Assembly (NCBI GenBank): GCA_018222965.1
Contig: JAAEZH010000002.1
Span: forward strand, 34,626-98,625
DNA: 64,000 bases
Source of the DNA: Bacteroidota bacterium
GTDB lineage: Bacteria > Bacteroidota > Bacteroidia > Chitinophagales > Saprospiraceae
Direction of reading: 5' to 3'
A program made the translations under genes and the position numbers. Below the pieces are notes generated by a model. It was not told where the DNA came from. It saw only the letters and a list, made by a program, of their open reading frames with translations, and did not search any database. Of the stretch, positions 1 through 10,197 are shown piece after piece (positions within the stretch are counted from its first letter, which is position 1; each line of letters opens with the position of its first letter).

Positions 1-84
1 CAGGGGAAATTTCGCTTTTTGAAAATCAGATCTCCGCTGATTAAGATATATATGTTCATGGGATTATAATTTGTTAATGGTGGT
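1..84. other. tail of upstream spacer, no gene seen
   Basis: No supportable coding frame is visible. The stretch precedes a strong rightward terminator, so it is probably the 3' flank of a plus-strand gene lying outside the window. Confidence 0.4.
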
Positions 85-117
85 CGCGCTGAATTCTCAG
101 CGCGGCTTTCTTTTTTT
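85..117 (+). terminator. rho-independent terminator of a gene left of the window
   Basis: CGCGCTGA and TCAGCGCG form a perfect 8-bp stem with an ATTC loop, followed by GGC and a T-rich run with seven consecutive T at 111-117. Confidence 0.85.
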
Positions 118-386
118 AGGGAAGGCCCATTTTATTTGCTTCATTTACCCCATCTTGTTTTTTTCTGAAATTTTATTAAATTAAGTAACAGGAAATTTTA
201 TCCTTCATCGCCTTTATTTGGCTACATATTCCTATTTTTACCAAACTCCAGGAGAATAAGCATACCCCTTCTATTCTTGCTTCTCCATTCAACATCTAGC
301 CCTTATATTAAATCTGGCAATAGTTACCTTCCTATTGACCAAGACTCAAATGGTATCGCTCCGTTTGGCAATTAACTAATTAACAA
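118..386. other. spacer upstream of the SprB-repeat protein
   Basis: AT-rich, 269 bases, no gene seen. A weak TAnnTT-like box (TACCTTCC, near 325-335) could be the promoter of the downstream gene, but it does not match the TTTG form found elsewhere in the window. Confidence 0.35.
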
Positions 387-3300
387 ATGACCATGAACAA
401 AAACCTTTTACACACGGCACTGCTTTTATTTTGTTCTTTCAATCTGTTTGCTCAATTTGAGTTAAACTTTAATGGAATGCCTCCTGCTTGTAACGGCGGG
501 TCAAATGGCTTCATTACTGTTTTGCCGGAGGGTGGTACTCCTCCCTACAGCTATCAGTGGAACACAGGTGCCAATACACAACAAATTTCAAATGTCGTTG
601 CAGGTACCTACCTGGTTACGGTAACAGATGATACAGATGTCTCCGTAAGTGGTATGTACATGCTGATCGATAATCCGGTATTAGAGGTCACCGCATCCGC
701 ATTGGATTCCTGTAATACGCCCACAACGCTTTATGCCACTCCTTCCGGAGGTTCAGCGCCTTACTTTTTTCAATGGTCTGGCGGGCCAACCGGTGATACC
801 CTGAATAATGTGCCTCCCGGCATGTATTGCGTTACCCTCACAGATGATAACCTCTGTACTGTTACCGATTGCATCACCATCGCAAATGAGCTTGAAGTAG
901 ATCTGGACTACCAGCAAATCAGTTGTGCTAATATCTGTGATGGCTATATTCTGGCATTGCCTTCCGGCGGTACGCCTCCTTATACTTATTTGTGGAATGA
1001 AGGTTTTACAGATCCACTCGTTGAGTACCTGCACCCGGGCTTATATACCGTTACGGTAACAGATGCCAATGGTTGTATGAATTCAGCCAGTGTAGACATT
1101 TTTGCTCCCCCGGAAATTGAAATAGACATCAACGCGCCAATACTTCCCTGTGGAGCCGGAAGTGTTGGTACGGCAACCGCAATTATATCAGGTGGTGTCC
1201 CGCCTTATTCTTTCCAGTGGAGCAACGGGCAATCTGATCTCACTGCTACAGGTCTTACTCCTGGAGAAACGTATACTTTAACGGTTGTCGATGCCAACTT
1301 CTGTCTGGCAAATGCACAGGTGACCATTGAAACGGAAACAGATATTGCAGTTGCTGTATTTACTACAGACGCGGTTTGTGGTTCGCCAATGGGAGGTTCT
1401 GCCTTTGCCATGGCTACCGACGGAACACCTCCTTATACTTTTGACTGGAGCAACGGGGGTTCCGGAATCTCCATCACCAATCTGGAAGCCGGTGAGTACA
1501 CAGTAACCGTAACAGATCTGAATGGATGTATTGGAGTCGCTTCCGGTATTGTAGAAGATGCGCCGGCCAATATTGATCTTAGCTTTACTTATGAATATGC
1601 CACTGCTTGCGATGCAAACGATGGAGCTATCATTGTATCTGCAGTAGGCGGGACCCCGCCATACACTTACCTCTGGGATAATGGGATAACCTCAGATACT
1701 CTCGATGGCATTAACTCCGGCATTTACTTTGTCACAGTCACCGATTCGAATGATTGTCCGGTAACCGGATTTGCCGAACTGACCAATGATAACCTGTTGG
1801 CAGTAGAAATTATCGCAGCAGGCAATTGCGAAGGCGACAATACCCTTTCGGCGGAAGCCCCTTCAGGCATGCCACCGCTCCAGTATGAATGGAGCACTGG
1901 TGATAATACAATGACCCTGGAAGATGTAGCCTCCGGAACATACAGTGTAACGGTGGAAGATGCATCTGGTTGCATTGGTGTGGATACCATCGACCTCGAC
2001 CTGGATCCCCTGCCGGAAATAGAAGTGCAGGGCTTCAATACCAATTGCTTTGGCGAGGACGAAGGAGCAGTGGAAGTGACCACACCCGTACCTGCCAGTG
2101 ATTATGGCATACTCTGGAATACAGGAGATACGACAGCTCTTGTTGAAAATCTGGAACCTGGTGATTATTCCGTTATCGTGACTAACATTCTAACGGGTTG
2201 TTTTGCAACAGATACAGTAGCCCTGTCTGAACCAGACAGTCTGTATGCTTTGATGACAGGTGTGGATCTCCTTTGCAATGGAGATAGTACCGGGTCTGTT
2301 CAAATCGAAGCATTTGGAGGTACTCCTCCTTATGTTTTGCTAATCAATGGAACCGATGTTTCTGCAACTGGCGGTTTGTCTGATTTGCCTTCCGGCGAAT
2401 ATATCGGCGAGGTAATTGATGACAATGGCTGTATAGCAAATACGCTGATTACTCTGGAAGAACCAGATTCTCTGGATATTAATTTGATTCCGGATACGCC
2501 CAATTGTGAAGCCGGACAGGACGGATCCATCACCGCTGAAGTGATGGGGGGCACGCCTCCTTATAGCTATTCTTGGAATACAGGAGATTCCGACGATACC
2601 GTGGAAGGCTTAATGGCGGGCACTTATAGTGTAACCATTACAGATGCCAATGATTGTGAAGCGGTTGCAAGTATTGACCTGCCAGATGGTATTTCTCCCA
2701 ATGTTACAATTATCACAAATTCTCCTACTTGTAACGGGGATTCGGATGGCAGCTTGTTTGCCATGGCCAGTGGCGGAAATGCACCTTATACCTTCGAATG
2801 GTCCAATGGCGTTTCCGGACAATCAAACCCGGATATTCCAGCCGGAATTTATTCGGTTACAGTTACAGATGCCAATAATTGTGAAGTGGTCGAAATGGTA
2901 GAGCTTTCTGCCCCGGATGCTATTGAGATCAATATAATGGTGGATGTACAACCCTGTGAAGATATTGCCGGCGGACAAGTCAGTGCAACGGTAAGCGGTG
3001 GTATGCCGGATTATTCCTACCTCTGGTCCAACGGAGAAACAACACCGGTAATCACGGATTTAATGGCTGGTACATACTATCTGACAGTAACAGATGTAAA
3101 TGGATGTGAGGCAATTGATTCTGTAGACCTCGAAGCGCTCCCCGGCCTTACAATAGAAATTGAAGCACTGAGTCCAACCTGTCTGGAAGGCAGTACCGGA
3201 CAAGCACAGGTAACGGCTACGGGTGGATCTGGAAACTATAGTTATTTATGGAGCAATGGGGAAACCACGGAGGTGGCCGTATCCCTTCCAGCGGGTACAT

Positions 3301-4865
3301 CTTCTGTTACTGTAACAGATGCAAATGGCTGTACCGGTGAAGGAAGCGTTGAAATAGAGGAAGAAGAAGATCCGCTCGATTGCCTGGCGTATATAATAAT
3401 GCCTATATCGACGGTGGATGGAAGCGACGGTGCTGTTGCGGTAGAAGATCCAATGGATCAACCAGGACCATTTTCTTACGAATGGAATAACGGAGAAACC
3501 ACACAGGTGATTTCTGGCTTGCCAGCCGGTATTTATGAGGTAACGGTAACGGATGATTCTACAGGATGTATATCTGTTTGCGCTGTCGAACTGATCAATC
3601 CGGCTAAAATTGGAGACTTCGTTTGGGATGATTTGGATCATAATGGTCAGCAGGATGCCGGCGAACCTGGTGTTGAATCCGTAAAAGTAACCCTTACAGG
3701 TACCGACATTAATGGCGATATGGTTGAATTGACCATGACGACGGATATTAACGGATCCTTCCTTTTTGATGGCCTCTTACCAGGCGTTTACAGCCTGGAA
3801 TTCACCAGTTTGCCTTCCGATTATGAATTTACAATTCCAACCGTTGGTGATCCGGAAATAGATAGCGATGTGATTTTTGGAGATGGTGGAACCGCTATGA
3901 TAGTCCTTAATCCAGGCGATTGCAGGCTGGATATAGATGCAGGGATTTACATTGAATGTATCAACTTCACGGATCCCGGAGTGATCGAAGGCGATGAATA
4001 CTTATGTGGCCCGGGCAATGATCCTGGTCCGATAACGGAAGTAATACCCCCTTCTGGCGGGGTAGGAGCCATCGAATATCTCTGGATGATGTCTACCGTG
4101 AATGGTCCTTTTGATCCCGATACCTGGATTCCTATTCCGAATTCCAATACACCGAATTACGATCCTGGGGTTATTTATCAGACGACCTATTATGCGCGCT
4201 GTGTTCGCCGGGAAGATTGTACCAACTATCTGGAGTCTAACATTATTGTTAAAGAAGTTGGAACAGAAGCAGTAGCTCACATTACCGACCCGGGTACAGT
4301 TTGTGTCAATGATGCAACGCTGATCCAGGGCTTTAACAATGGACCGGGAGCACAATACAGCTGGGACTTTGGCAATGATGCAACGCCGGCAACCTCCACA
4401 TCCCCAAGTGCAGTGGTAACCTGGAGTAGCTTTGGATTAAAAACAATCCATTTGACAGTCCAGAACAATGATTGTATTTCTCAGGTTTCACTGGATATTT
4501 ATGTATCCAACAGTCCGCTTATTTGTCCTTCTAACGTTTCGGATTCTCCAATTGGTACCATCTTCCCGGGTGGGCCGATTACTGATGAACCGGAAGAACG
4601 AGAATTATCTGCCACAGAGGTTTTCAGAGGTGTTAACCTCTATCCGAATCCGGCAAAAGAAGTTTGTTGGCTTTCGCGTGAAAATGCTTCCACGGAGTGG
4701 ACTGTGACGCTTACTGATCTATACGGACGACAGTTGAAGCTCACTAACTGGCCTGCGCAAACGGAAAAACTCCAATTGGATCTAAACGGTCTAAATAATG
4801 GTGTCTTTCTGTTAACTATTAAAGATGCTTATGGAAGGCAGACAAGTCTTCGGTTGATCCGTTAG
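387..4865 (+). CDS. giant secreted adhesin-like protein with 14 SprB-type repeats and type A T9SS sorting domain
   Basis: 1492 residues. An N-terminal signal peptide (hydrophobic LLHTALLLFCSFNLFA) exports it. Residues about 26-1072 hold 14 tandem repeats of roughly 75 residues with the pattern C-x-G/D-x2-G...GGTPPYxYxW..G..AGxYxVTVTDxNGC, the SprB repeat known from the Flavobacterium gliding adhesin. An SdrD B-like domain (IGDFVWDDLDHNGQQDAGEP) starts near 1073, a PKD-like domain (YSWDFGND) lies near 1335, and a type A T9SS C-terminal domain starts at LYPNP, residue 1418. It should be exported through T9SS and bound to or released from the surface; adhesion is inferred. ATG at 387 or 393 are both possible starts. 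Monocistronic: a terminator follows at once. Confidence 0.85.
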   Translation: MTMNKNLLHTALLLFCSFNLFAQFELNFNGMPPACNGGSNGFITVLPEGGTPPYSYQWNTGANTQQISNVVAGTYLVTVTDDTDVSVSGMYMLIDNPVLEVTASALDSCNTPTTLYATPSGGSAPYFFQWSGGPTGDTLNNVPPGMYCVTLTDDNLCTVTDCITIANELEVDLDYQQISCANICDGYILALPSGGTPPYTYLWNEGFTDPLVEYLHPGLYTVTVTDANGCMNSASVDIFAPPEIEIDINAPILPCGAGSVGTATAIISGGVPPYSFQWSNGQSDLTATGLTPGETYTLTVVDANFCLANAQVTIETETDIAVAVFTTDAVCGSPMGGSAFAMATDGTPPYTFDWSNGGSGISITNLEAGEYTVTVTDLNGCIGVASGIVEDAPANIDLSFTYEYATACDANDGAIIVSAVGGTPPYTYLWDNGITSDTLDGINSGIYFVTVTDSNDCPVTGFAELTNDNLLAVEIIAAGNCEGDNTLSAEAPSGMPPLQYEWSTGDNTMTLEDVASGTYSVTVEDASGCIGVDTIDLDLDPLPEIEVQGFNTNCFGEDEGAVEVTTPVPASDYGILWNTGDTTALVENLEPGDYSVIVTNILTGCFATDTVALSEPDSLYALMTGVDLLCNGDSTGSVQIEAFGGTPPYVLLINGTDVSATGGLSDLPSGEYIGEVIDDNGCIANTLITLEEPDSLDINLIPDTPNCEAGQDGSITAEVMGGTPPYSYSWNTGDSDDTVEGLMAGTYSVTITDANDCEAVASIDLPDGISPNVTIITNSPTCNGDSDGSLFAMASGGNAPYTFEWSNGVSGQSNPDIPAGIYSVTVTDANNCEVVEMVELSAPDAIEINIMVDVQPCEDIAGGQVSATVSGGMPDYSYLWSNGETTPVITDLMAGTYYLTVTDVNGCEAIDSVDLEALPGLTIEIEALSPTCLEGSTGQAQVTATGGSGNYSYLWSNGETTEVAVSLPAGTSSVTVTDANGCTGEGSVEIEEEEDPLDCLAYIIMPISTVDGSDGAVAVEDPMDQPGPFSYEWNNGETTQVISGLPAGIYEVTVTDDSTGCISVCAVELINPAKIGDFVWDDLDHNGQQDAGEPGVESVKVTLTGTDINGDMVELTMTTDINGSFLFDGLLPGVYSLEFTSLPSDYEFTIPTVGDPEIDSDVIFGDGGTAMIVLNPGDCRLDIDAGIYIECINFTDPGVIEGDEYLCGPGNDPGPITEVIPPSGGVGAIEYLWMMSTVNGPFDPDTWIPIPNSNTPNYDPGVIYQTTYYARCVRREDCTNYLESNIIVKEVGTEAVAHITDPGTVCVNDATLIQGFNNGPGAQYSWDFGNDATPATSTSPSAVVTWSSFGLKTIHLTVQNNDCISQVSLDIYVSNSPLICPSNVSDSPIGTIFPGGPITDEPEERELSATEVFRGVNLYPNPAKEVCWLSRENASTEWTVTLTDLYGRQLKLTNWPAQTEKLQLDLNGLNNGVFLLTIKDAYGRQTSLRLIR

Positions 4866-4888
4866 ACCCTGTCCTAATGATAAGAATG

Positions 4889-4924
4889 AAAGCCGGTATA
4901 GCATCAACCTATACCGGCTTTTTT
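4889..4924 (+). terminator. terminator of the SprB-repeat gene
   Basis: Perfect 13-bp stem AAAGCCGGTATAG / CTATACCGGCTTT with a 7-base loop and T6, starting 24 bases after the stop codon. Confidence 0.92.
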
Positions 4925-5130
4925 CTGTAGTTATGAATAAGAAACCAACGGAGTTGTTGGAAACTATTCAAGAAATTATTTGTTTGTATGAAATATTCGC
5001 AATAGTATTGTAATTCTGAAACGAATCTTATGTCTGTTTCCCTAATCAAAAATCAGTGCGTATTTATATCAGGCGGCTCCTGTATTTGCTGTTTGTATAT
5101 AATGGATTGATCCCGGGAAACGGTGCTTAC
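4925..5130. other. spacer upstream of cysH
   Basis: About 200 AT-rich bases with no gene. I see no recognisable riboswitch or TAnnTTTG promoter box. Confidence 0.35.
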
Positions 5131-5164
5131 AAAGCCTTTTTGGGGATGTCTCTAAAAAGGCTTT
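5131..5164. promoter_or_regulatory. perfect hairpin in the cysH leader
   Basis: AAAGCCTTTTT (5131-5141) and AAAAAGGCTTT (5154-5164) are perfect 11-bp arms around a 12-base loop, ending 16 bases before the chosen cysH start. It covers an in-frame TTG at 5163, which argues against that upstream start. It could be an attenuator or a leader stem; there is no clear U-run after it, so a plain terminator is less likely. Confidence 0.5.
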
Positions 5165-5180
5165 GTTATTTAAACATTCG

Positions 5181-5966
5181 ATGAAAATCAAAATCATGGA
5201 TCAGCAAGAAAACCACTCGGTTATACTGGAAGAGGTACTCCCTAAGCCTTTGCGGGAGAAAATCTCCCATCATCTTGACTATGAAGGCGATTTACACGAT
5301 CCGGATCATTTGAACGCAGTCTTTACGCCGCTTTCCTTCCGGGAAAGGATTCACCTGCTGTATGCTTATTTCAAACAAGAGGAAGTATTGCTGACTTCCA
5401 GCTTCGGCACAAATTCTGCTTTTTTATTGTACCTGGTATCACAAATGCGACCCACACAGCCTGTGCATTTTATCGATACCTTATTTCACTTTCCGGAGAC
5501 CATTAACTACAAAAACACACTGGCTGATTTTCTGAATATTCGAGTAATTGACGTATTACCCGCCCCGGAGGACCACGAAAGATCCCGTGACCAGCAATTG
5601 TGGAAAGCTGCTCCGGATGCCTGTTGCGGAATAAATAAGGTGCAACCTCTTGATAAAGTCAAACGCAACCATAAGATTTGGTTTTCCGGAGTACTCGGGT
5701 TTCAAACTGCTTTTAGAGCAGGATTAAATGTGTTTGAAAAACAAGGGGATATCCTAAAATTCCACCCGCTTGTCGATATAACAGAAGAGCAGTTTTTGAA
5801 AGAGTACCAGGCGGCTAATTTGCCGGAGCATCCGCTCAAAGCCTGTGGCTTTGGATCTGTTGGTTGTACCCACTGTACCCAAAAAGGAGAGGGGCGCAGC
5901 GGCCGCTGGGCCGAAAAAGATAAATCGGAATGTGGCCTGCATCCCGGTTATTTTGACAAAAAATAA
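5181..5966 (+). CDS. cysH: assimilatory adenylyl-sulfate (APS) reductase, [4Fe-4S] type
   Basis: 261 residues from ATG 5181 (ATG 5196 is an alternative; an in-frame TTG at 5163 lies inside a hairpin). It reduces activated sulfate to sulfite in cysteine synthesis. The adenylyl-binding fold is seen in SSFGTNSAFLLYL and FIDTLFHFPETI. DACCG and, about 80 residues on, CTHC are the paired CC...CxxC ligands of a [4Fe-4S] cluster, which mark APS rather than PAPS reductases. The C-terminal catalytic cysteine is in SECGLHPGYF. No sulfate adenylyltransferase or sulfite reductase gene is adjacent. Confidence 0.9.
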   Translation: MKIKIMDQQENHSVILEEVLPKPLREKISHHLDYEGDLHDPDHLNAVFTPLSFRERIHLLYAYFKQEEVLLTSSFGTNSAFLLYLVSQMRPTQPVHFIDTLFHFPETINYKNTLADFLNIRVIDVLPAPEDHERSRDQQLWKAAPDACCGINKVQPLDKVKRNHKIWFSGVLGFQTAFRAGLNVFEKQGDILKFHPLVDITEEQFLKEYQAANLPEHPLKACGFGSVGCTHCTQKGEGRSGRWAEKDKSECGLHPGYFDKK

Positions 5967-6012
5967 TGTGGTTTTGCTGATTTGGGAGGTATCTCAAATT
6001 GATTTCTGTTTT

Positions 6013-6039
6013 TTCAACCTGTCAGGTTGAAGGATTTTT
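6013..6039 (+). terminator. possible terminator downstream of cysH
   Basis: TTCAAC-CTGTCAG-GTTGAA (the stem can zip to a smaller loop) followed by GGA and five T, 46 bases after the cysH stop. The T-run is short. Confidence 0.55.
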
Positions 6040-6132
6040 CCTCCCGCATACGAATTTGAATCCAGCAATCGTTTTAACCCCAAAGCACTTCGCTTAGGGT
6101 ATAACTCCTAACGAAAACGATCACCTCTACCT

Positions 6133-6615
6133 ATGCGCATGACAATCCTGTTTTCCCTAATTGCCCTCTTCTCTTGTCAGACGACAAACATAGCAGATGT
6201 TGAACCTGTTTCCGACAGCTTCAAACAAGAAATGCTGTATCTTGTAAATGAAGTCCGCTCGCAAGGATGTACCTGCGGTGGTACCTTTTTTCCCGCTGTA
6301 GCTCCGCTTGACTGGGATCATCAGCTCGAAATGGCAGCTGGTCGCCATGCCGCTGATATGGATGTAAATGGGTTCTTCTCTCACAAAGGATCTGATGGAA
6401 CCCGCGTAGCTCAACGCGCAACTGAAGCTGGTTATGTATGGAGTAGTATCGGCGAAAACATTGCCTTTGGTTACCAATCTGTTGAAATGGCCGTACAGGC
6501 ATGGATTGACAGTCCCAGCCATTGCGAACTCATGATGTCTCCCGATTTTATAGATATGGGAGCAGCCAGAAGTGGTACCTATTGGGTGCAAACCTTTGGC
6601 CGCACACTGGATTAG
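6133..6615 (+). CDS. CAP/SCP-domain secreted lipoprotein
   Basis: 160 residues. The N-terminus ends in a lipobox-like LIALFSC, so it is probably lipid-anchored after export. The rest is a CAP (cysteine-rich secretory/SCP-PR1) domain: EVRSQG, HAADMDVNGFFSHKG, GENIAFG, then W-x-DSPSHCELMMSP, giving the family's His and Glu cleft residues. Bacterial CAP proteins of this length are common but their substrates are mostly unknown. It has its own spacer on both sides and no operon partner. Confidence 0.82.
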   Translation: MRMTILFSLIALFSCQTTNIADVEPVSDSFKQEMLYLVNEVRSQGCTCGGTFFPAVAPLDWDHQLEMAAGRHAADMDVNGFFSHKGSDGTRVAQRATEAGYVWSSIGENIAFGYQSVEMAVQAWIDSPSHCELMMSPDFIDMGAARSGTYWVQTFGRTLD

Positions 6616-6697
6616 TAACAACTAATTTACTATCTTCCCGCTAACTAAGCCCGCCCTGCCGAATCAGCCTTAACACACTGAAAAAACGCCTGCATTT

Positions 6698-9600
6698 ATG
6701 CCAGACGGTATCAAGCAATTCGACAAGATAATGGTGGCCAACCGGGGAGAAATCGCTATCCGGGTTCTACGAGCTGCCTCCGAACTTCAAATCAGGACCG
6801 TAGCAATTTACACCTACGAAGATCGCTATTCCCTCCACCGTTTTAAAGCCGATGAAAGTTATCAAATCGGCAAAAAAGATGATCCTTTAAAGCCTTATTT
6901 GGACGTCGAAGAAATCCTTCGCGTAGCCAAAGTGCAAGGAGTGCAGGCCATTCATCCCGGTTATGGGTTCTTATCGGAAAACGTAAACTTCGCCCGACGC
7001 TGCCGGGACGAAGGCATCGTCTTTATCGGGCCCAGCCCGGAAACGATGGAGCGACTTGGTGATAAGGTGGCCGCTAAAGAATTGGGCCGCGAATTGGAGG
7101 TCCCCATGATTGAGGGGTCTCTTGAGCCGCTGGTAAACATAGATATTGCTTTAAAGGAAGCAGAACGGATTGGGTACCCGGTCATGGTGAAAGCCGCTTC
7201 CGGTGGTGGCGGACGCGGCATGCGTGTAGTGCATAGTGCCGGTGAATTGAAAACGGAATACGAGGAAGCCCGGGGCGAAGCCAAAACCGCATTTGGGGAT
7301 GATACCGTTTTTCTTGAAAAATACGTGGAAAACCCAAAGCACATCGAAGTGCAACTGCTGGGAGACCAACACGGGAATCTGATCCATCTTTACGAACGCG
7401 ACTGTTCCGTGCAACGCCGGTTCCAAAAGGTGGTTGAAATTGCTCCCTGTCTCACCATTTCCCAATCGACCAAAGACAAACTATACGAATATGCAACCCG
7501 CCTGGGAAATGCAGTAAACTACAGTGCCGCCGGCACCGTAGAGTTTCTGGTTGACGCCGATGAAAATATCTATTTCATTGAGGTTAACCCACGTATCCAG
7601 GTTGAACATACGATCACAGAAGAAGTAACCGGCGTCGATATCGTCCGATCACAGATCCTTGTGTGTATGGGCCACCAATTGGGCGATCCTACCCTGCGCA
7701 TCAGCGATCAAAGCGATGTAACTGTATCAGGATATGCCATCCAATGCCGGGTGACAACAGAAGATCCGGCCAATGGATTTAAACCGGATTTTGGAACCCT
7801 CATCGCCTACCGGTCTGCCAGTGGCATGGGCATCCGCCTGGATGCAGGAAGTGCTTATCCGGGCGCTCAGATTTCCCCTTTCTTTGACAGCCTGCTGGTA
7901 AAAGTAACTGCCTGGGGGCGTACGATGCGCGGAGCTTCACAACGCTTGCACAGAGCTCTGCGGGAATTTAGGGTGCGTGGTGTAAAGACAAATGTCGACT
8001 TCCTGCTGAACCTGCTTACCAATGAAACCTTTATCAATGGCGAAGCAACCGTAGGATTTATACCAAACAACCCGCAGTTATTTGATTTGCCCCGTCGAAA
8101 AGACCGGGGAACAAAAATGTTGCGGTATCTGGCAAATGTGATCGTAAATGGCAATCCGGATGTGAAGTTTGTCGACAAACGCAGACACAAATTCTGGCGG
8201 GAACCCCAGGTTCCGGAAATGACACGAGAGAATCGCCCCGACGGATTACGCAAGATTCTGCTGGAAAAAGGACCGGAAGGATTGGCAGAACACGTGAAAA
8301 AAGAAAAGAAAGTCCTCTTTACGGATACGACCTTCCGGGATGCGCACCAGAGCCTTTTGGCCACCCGTATGCGAACCTATGACATGATGCAGGTAGCCGA
8401 AAGCTTTAATCATCAACATGGTACGGATCTGTTTAGTATGGAAGTATGGGGAGGTGCCACCTTTGATGTAGCGCTTCGGTTCCTAAAGGAAAGTCCCTGG
8501 ACAAGGCTGAAGCTTCTGCGCAAAGCCATGCCGGATGTTTGCCTGCAAATGTTGTTGCGGGGGTCTAATGCCGTAGGGTATACAGCTTATCCGGACAATC
8601 TGGTAATCAAATTTGTTGAAGAAGCAGCCGAAAATGGCATTGACATCTTCCGGATATTCGACAGCCTCAATTGGGTGAAAGCCATGGAGACCAGCATAAA
8701 GGCTGTGCGCGAAAGAACCAATTCTGTAGCAGAAGCCTGTATCTGCTACTCAGGGGATCTGACCGACCCGTCTAAAACCAAATTCACCCTGCCTTATTAT
8801 GTGGATCTGGCAAAACGGCTGGAAGATGCAGGAGCGCATTTCCTGGCTATCAAGGATATGGCAGGGCTGCTTAAGCCTCATGCAGCTACAGAATTGATCG
8901 GTGCTCTAAAAGAGGCTGTGGATTTACCGATCCACCTCCATACACACGATACATCTTCCGTTCAATCAGCTACTTATCTCAGTGCAGTTAATGCCGGAGT
9001 GGATGTAGTCGATCTGGCCCTGGCTTCCATGTCAGGCCTGACCAGTCAACCCAACTTCAACTCCGTACTGGCCATGTTGAGTGGTAATGAACGGCAACCG
9101 GAAATCGACCAGCACAGCCTCAACAGCTTCTCTAATTATTGGGAAGCCGTACGAGAATATTATTACCCATTCGAAACAGAATTGCGTGCCGGTACAGCCG
9201 AAGTTTATGAAAATGAGATTCCCGGCGGGCAGTACTCCAACCTTCGGCCACAAGCCAGAGGCCTGGGCCTGGAAGACCAGTTTGAAACAATCAAGGCAAA
9301 CTACATCGATGCCAATGCCTTATTAGGCGATCTGATTAAGGTAACACCTTCTTCTAAAGTGGTTGGAGATCTGGCCATGTTTATGACAGCCAATCGTCTC
9401 ACAAAAGCAGATGTTTTGGCTAAAGGAAACAGCCTGGCTTTCCCGGATAGTGTTAAAGCACTCATGCGCGGAGATTTGGGGCAAATCGATGGCGGCTTCC
9501 CGGAATCGATGCAAAAGATGGTTCTAAAAGGGGAGGAGCCCTATACTGATCGCCCCAACGAACACCTCGAACCAATTGATTTTGAGGCAGAATTCCCGGC

Positions 9601-10153
9601 TTTTCAAAAGGAATTTGGCAATCATTATAAGTCTTTCGACTTTCTGTCTTATAAACTTTATCCGGCCGTTTTCAGAGACTTTCACGAGCACAATTTGAAA
9701 CACGGAGTAGTTAGATCGCTACCGAGCCCGGCTTTCTTTTTTGGGCTGGAGCCGAATGAAGAAATCCTCGTGGAGATTGAAGCGGGGAAAACCGTAACTG
9801 TTAAGTTTATCAATAAATCAGAGCCCAACGAACAGGGACAAAGGCTGGTTTTCTTCCGTCTAAATGGCCAAACAAGAGCCATACAGGTGCGCGATGAAGG
9901 ACTGAAGGTGGAGGTTGTTTCAAATAAAAAAGCCGTTTCCGAAAATGAAATTGGAGCCCCGCTTCAAGGCAAATTATCCAAGATCCTGGTAAATGAAGGC
10001 GATAAGGTCGGCCTCAACGATCCTCTATTTGTCATCGAAGCCATGAAAATGGAAAGCACCATTACTGCATCCGTTGAAGGTACCGTGAAGAAAATCCATT
10101 TGATGGCTAACACCCTGGTAGAACAGGATGATTTAGTGGTGGAACTGGAGTAG
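6698..10153 (+). CDS. pyc: pyruvate carboxylase
   Basis: 1151 residues, the usual length of single-chain pyruvate carboxylase. It makes oxaloacetate from pyruvate, bicarbonate and ATP to refill the TCA cycle. Biotin carboxylase domain at about 8-460 (KIMVANRGEIA, ASGGGGRGMRVV, FIEVNPRIQVEHTITE); carboxyltransferase domain from about 545 (FTDTTFRDAHQSLLATRMRT, GGATFDVALRFL, HLHTHDTSS); C-terminal biotinyl domain with EAMKMES, biotinylated lysine at residue 1117. The presence of a full N-terminal carboxylase separates it from oxaloacetate decarboxylase alpha. Apparently monocistronic. Confidence 0.96.
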   Translation: MPDGIKQFDKIMVANRGEIAIRVLRAASELQIRTVAIYTYEDRYSLHRFKADESYQIGKKDDPLKPYLDVEEILRVAKVQGVQAIHPGYGFLSENVNFARRCRDEGIVFIGPSPETMERLGDKVAAKELGRELEVPMIEGSLEPLVNIDIALKEAERIGYPVMVKAASGGGGRGMRVVHSAGELKTEYEEARGEAKTAFGDDTVFLEKYVENPKHIEVQLLGDQHGNLIHLYERDCSVQRRFQKVVEIAPCLTISQSTKDKLYEYATRLGNAVNYSAAGTVEFLVDADENIYFIEVNPRIQVEHTITEEVTGVDIVRSQILVCMGHQLGDPTLRISDQSDVTVSGYAIQCRVTTEDPANGFKPDFGTLIAYRSASGMGIRLDAGSAYPGAQISPFFDSLLVKVTAWGRTMRGASQRLHRALREFRVRGVKTNVDFLLNLLTNETFINGEATVGFIPNNPQLFDLPRRKDRGTKMLRYLANVIVNGNPDVKFVDKRRHKFWREPQVPEMTRENRPDGLRKILLEKGPEGLAEHVKKEKKVLFTDTTFRDAHQSLLATRMRTYDMMQVAESFNHQHGTDLFSMEVWGGATFDVALRFLKESPWTRLKLLRKAMPDVCLQMLLRGSNAVGYTAYPDNLVIKFVEEAAENGIDIFRIFDSLNWVKAMETSIKAVRERTNSVAEACICYSGDLTDPSKTKFTLPYYVDLAKRLEDAGAHFLAIKDMAGLLKPHAATELIGALKEAVDLPIHLHTHDTSSVQSATYLSAVNAGVDVVDLALASMSGLTSQPNFNSVLAMLSGNERQPEIDQHSLNSFSNYWEAVREYYYPFETELRAGTAEVYENEIPGGQYSNLRPQARGLGLEDQFETIKANYIDANALLGDLIKVTPSSKVVGDLAMFMTANRLTKADVLAKGNSLAFPDSVKALMRGDLGQIDGGFPESMQKMVLKGEEPYTDRPNEHLEPIDFEAEFPAFQKEFGNHYKSFDFLSYKLYPAVFRDFHEHNLKHGVVRSLPSPAFFFGLEPNEEILVEIEAGKTVTVKFINKSEPNEQGQRLVFFRLNGQTRAIQVRDEGLKVEVVSNKKAVSENEIGAPLQGKLSKILVNEGDKVGLNDPLFVIEAMKMESTITASVEGTVKKIHLMANTLVEQDDLVVELE

Positions 10154-10188
10154 GACCTAATGGGGTTTTTAGAGAAGGAGGAAATTCG

Positions 10189-10197
10189 TATTTTTGC
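10189..10197 (+). promoter_or_regulatory. -7 box upstream of the M43 protease gene
   Basis: TATTTTTGC matches the Bacteroidota TAnnTTTG element, about 99 bases before the ATG. No clear -33 TTG at the expected distance. Confidence 0.5.

Noticed and set aside
5163..5180. TTG start giving a 267-residue CysH
   Set aside because: The TTG lies inside a perfect hairpin and the added residues are not part of the reductase fold; ATG 5181 is preferred.
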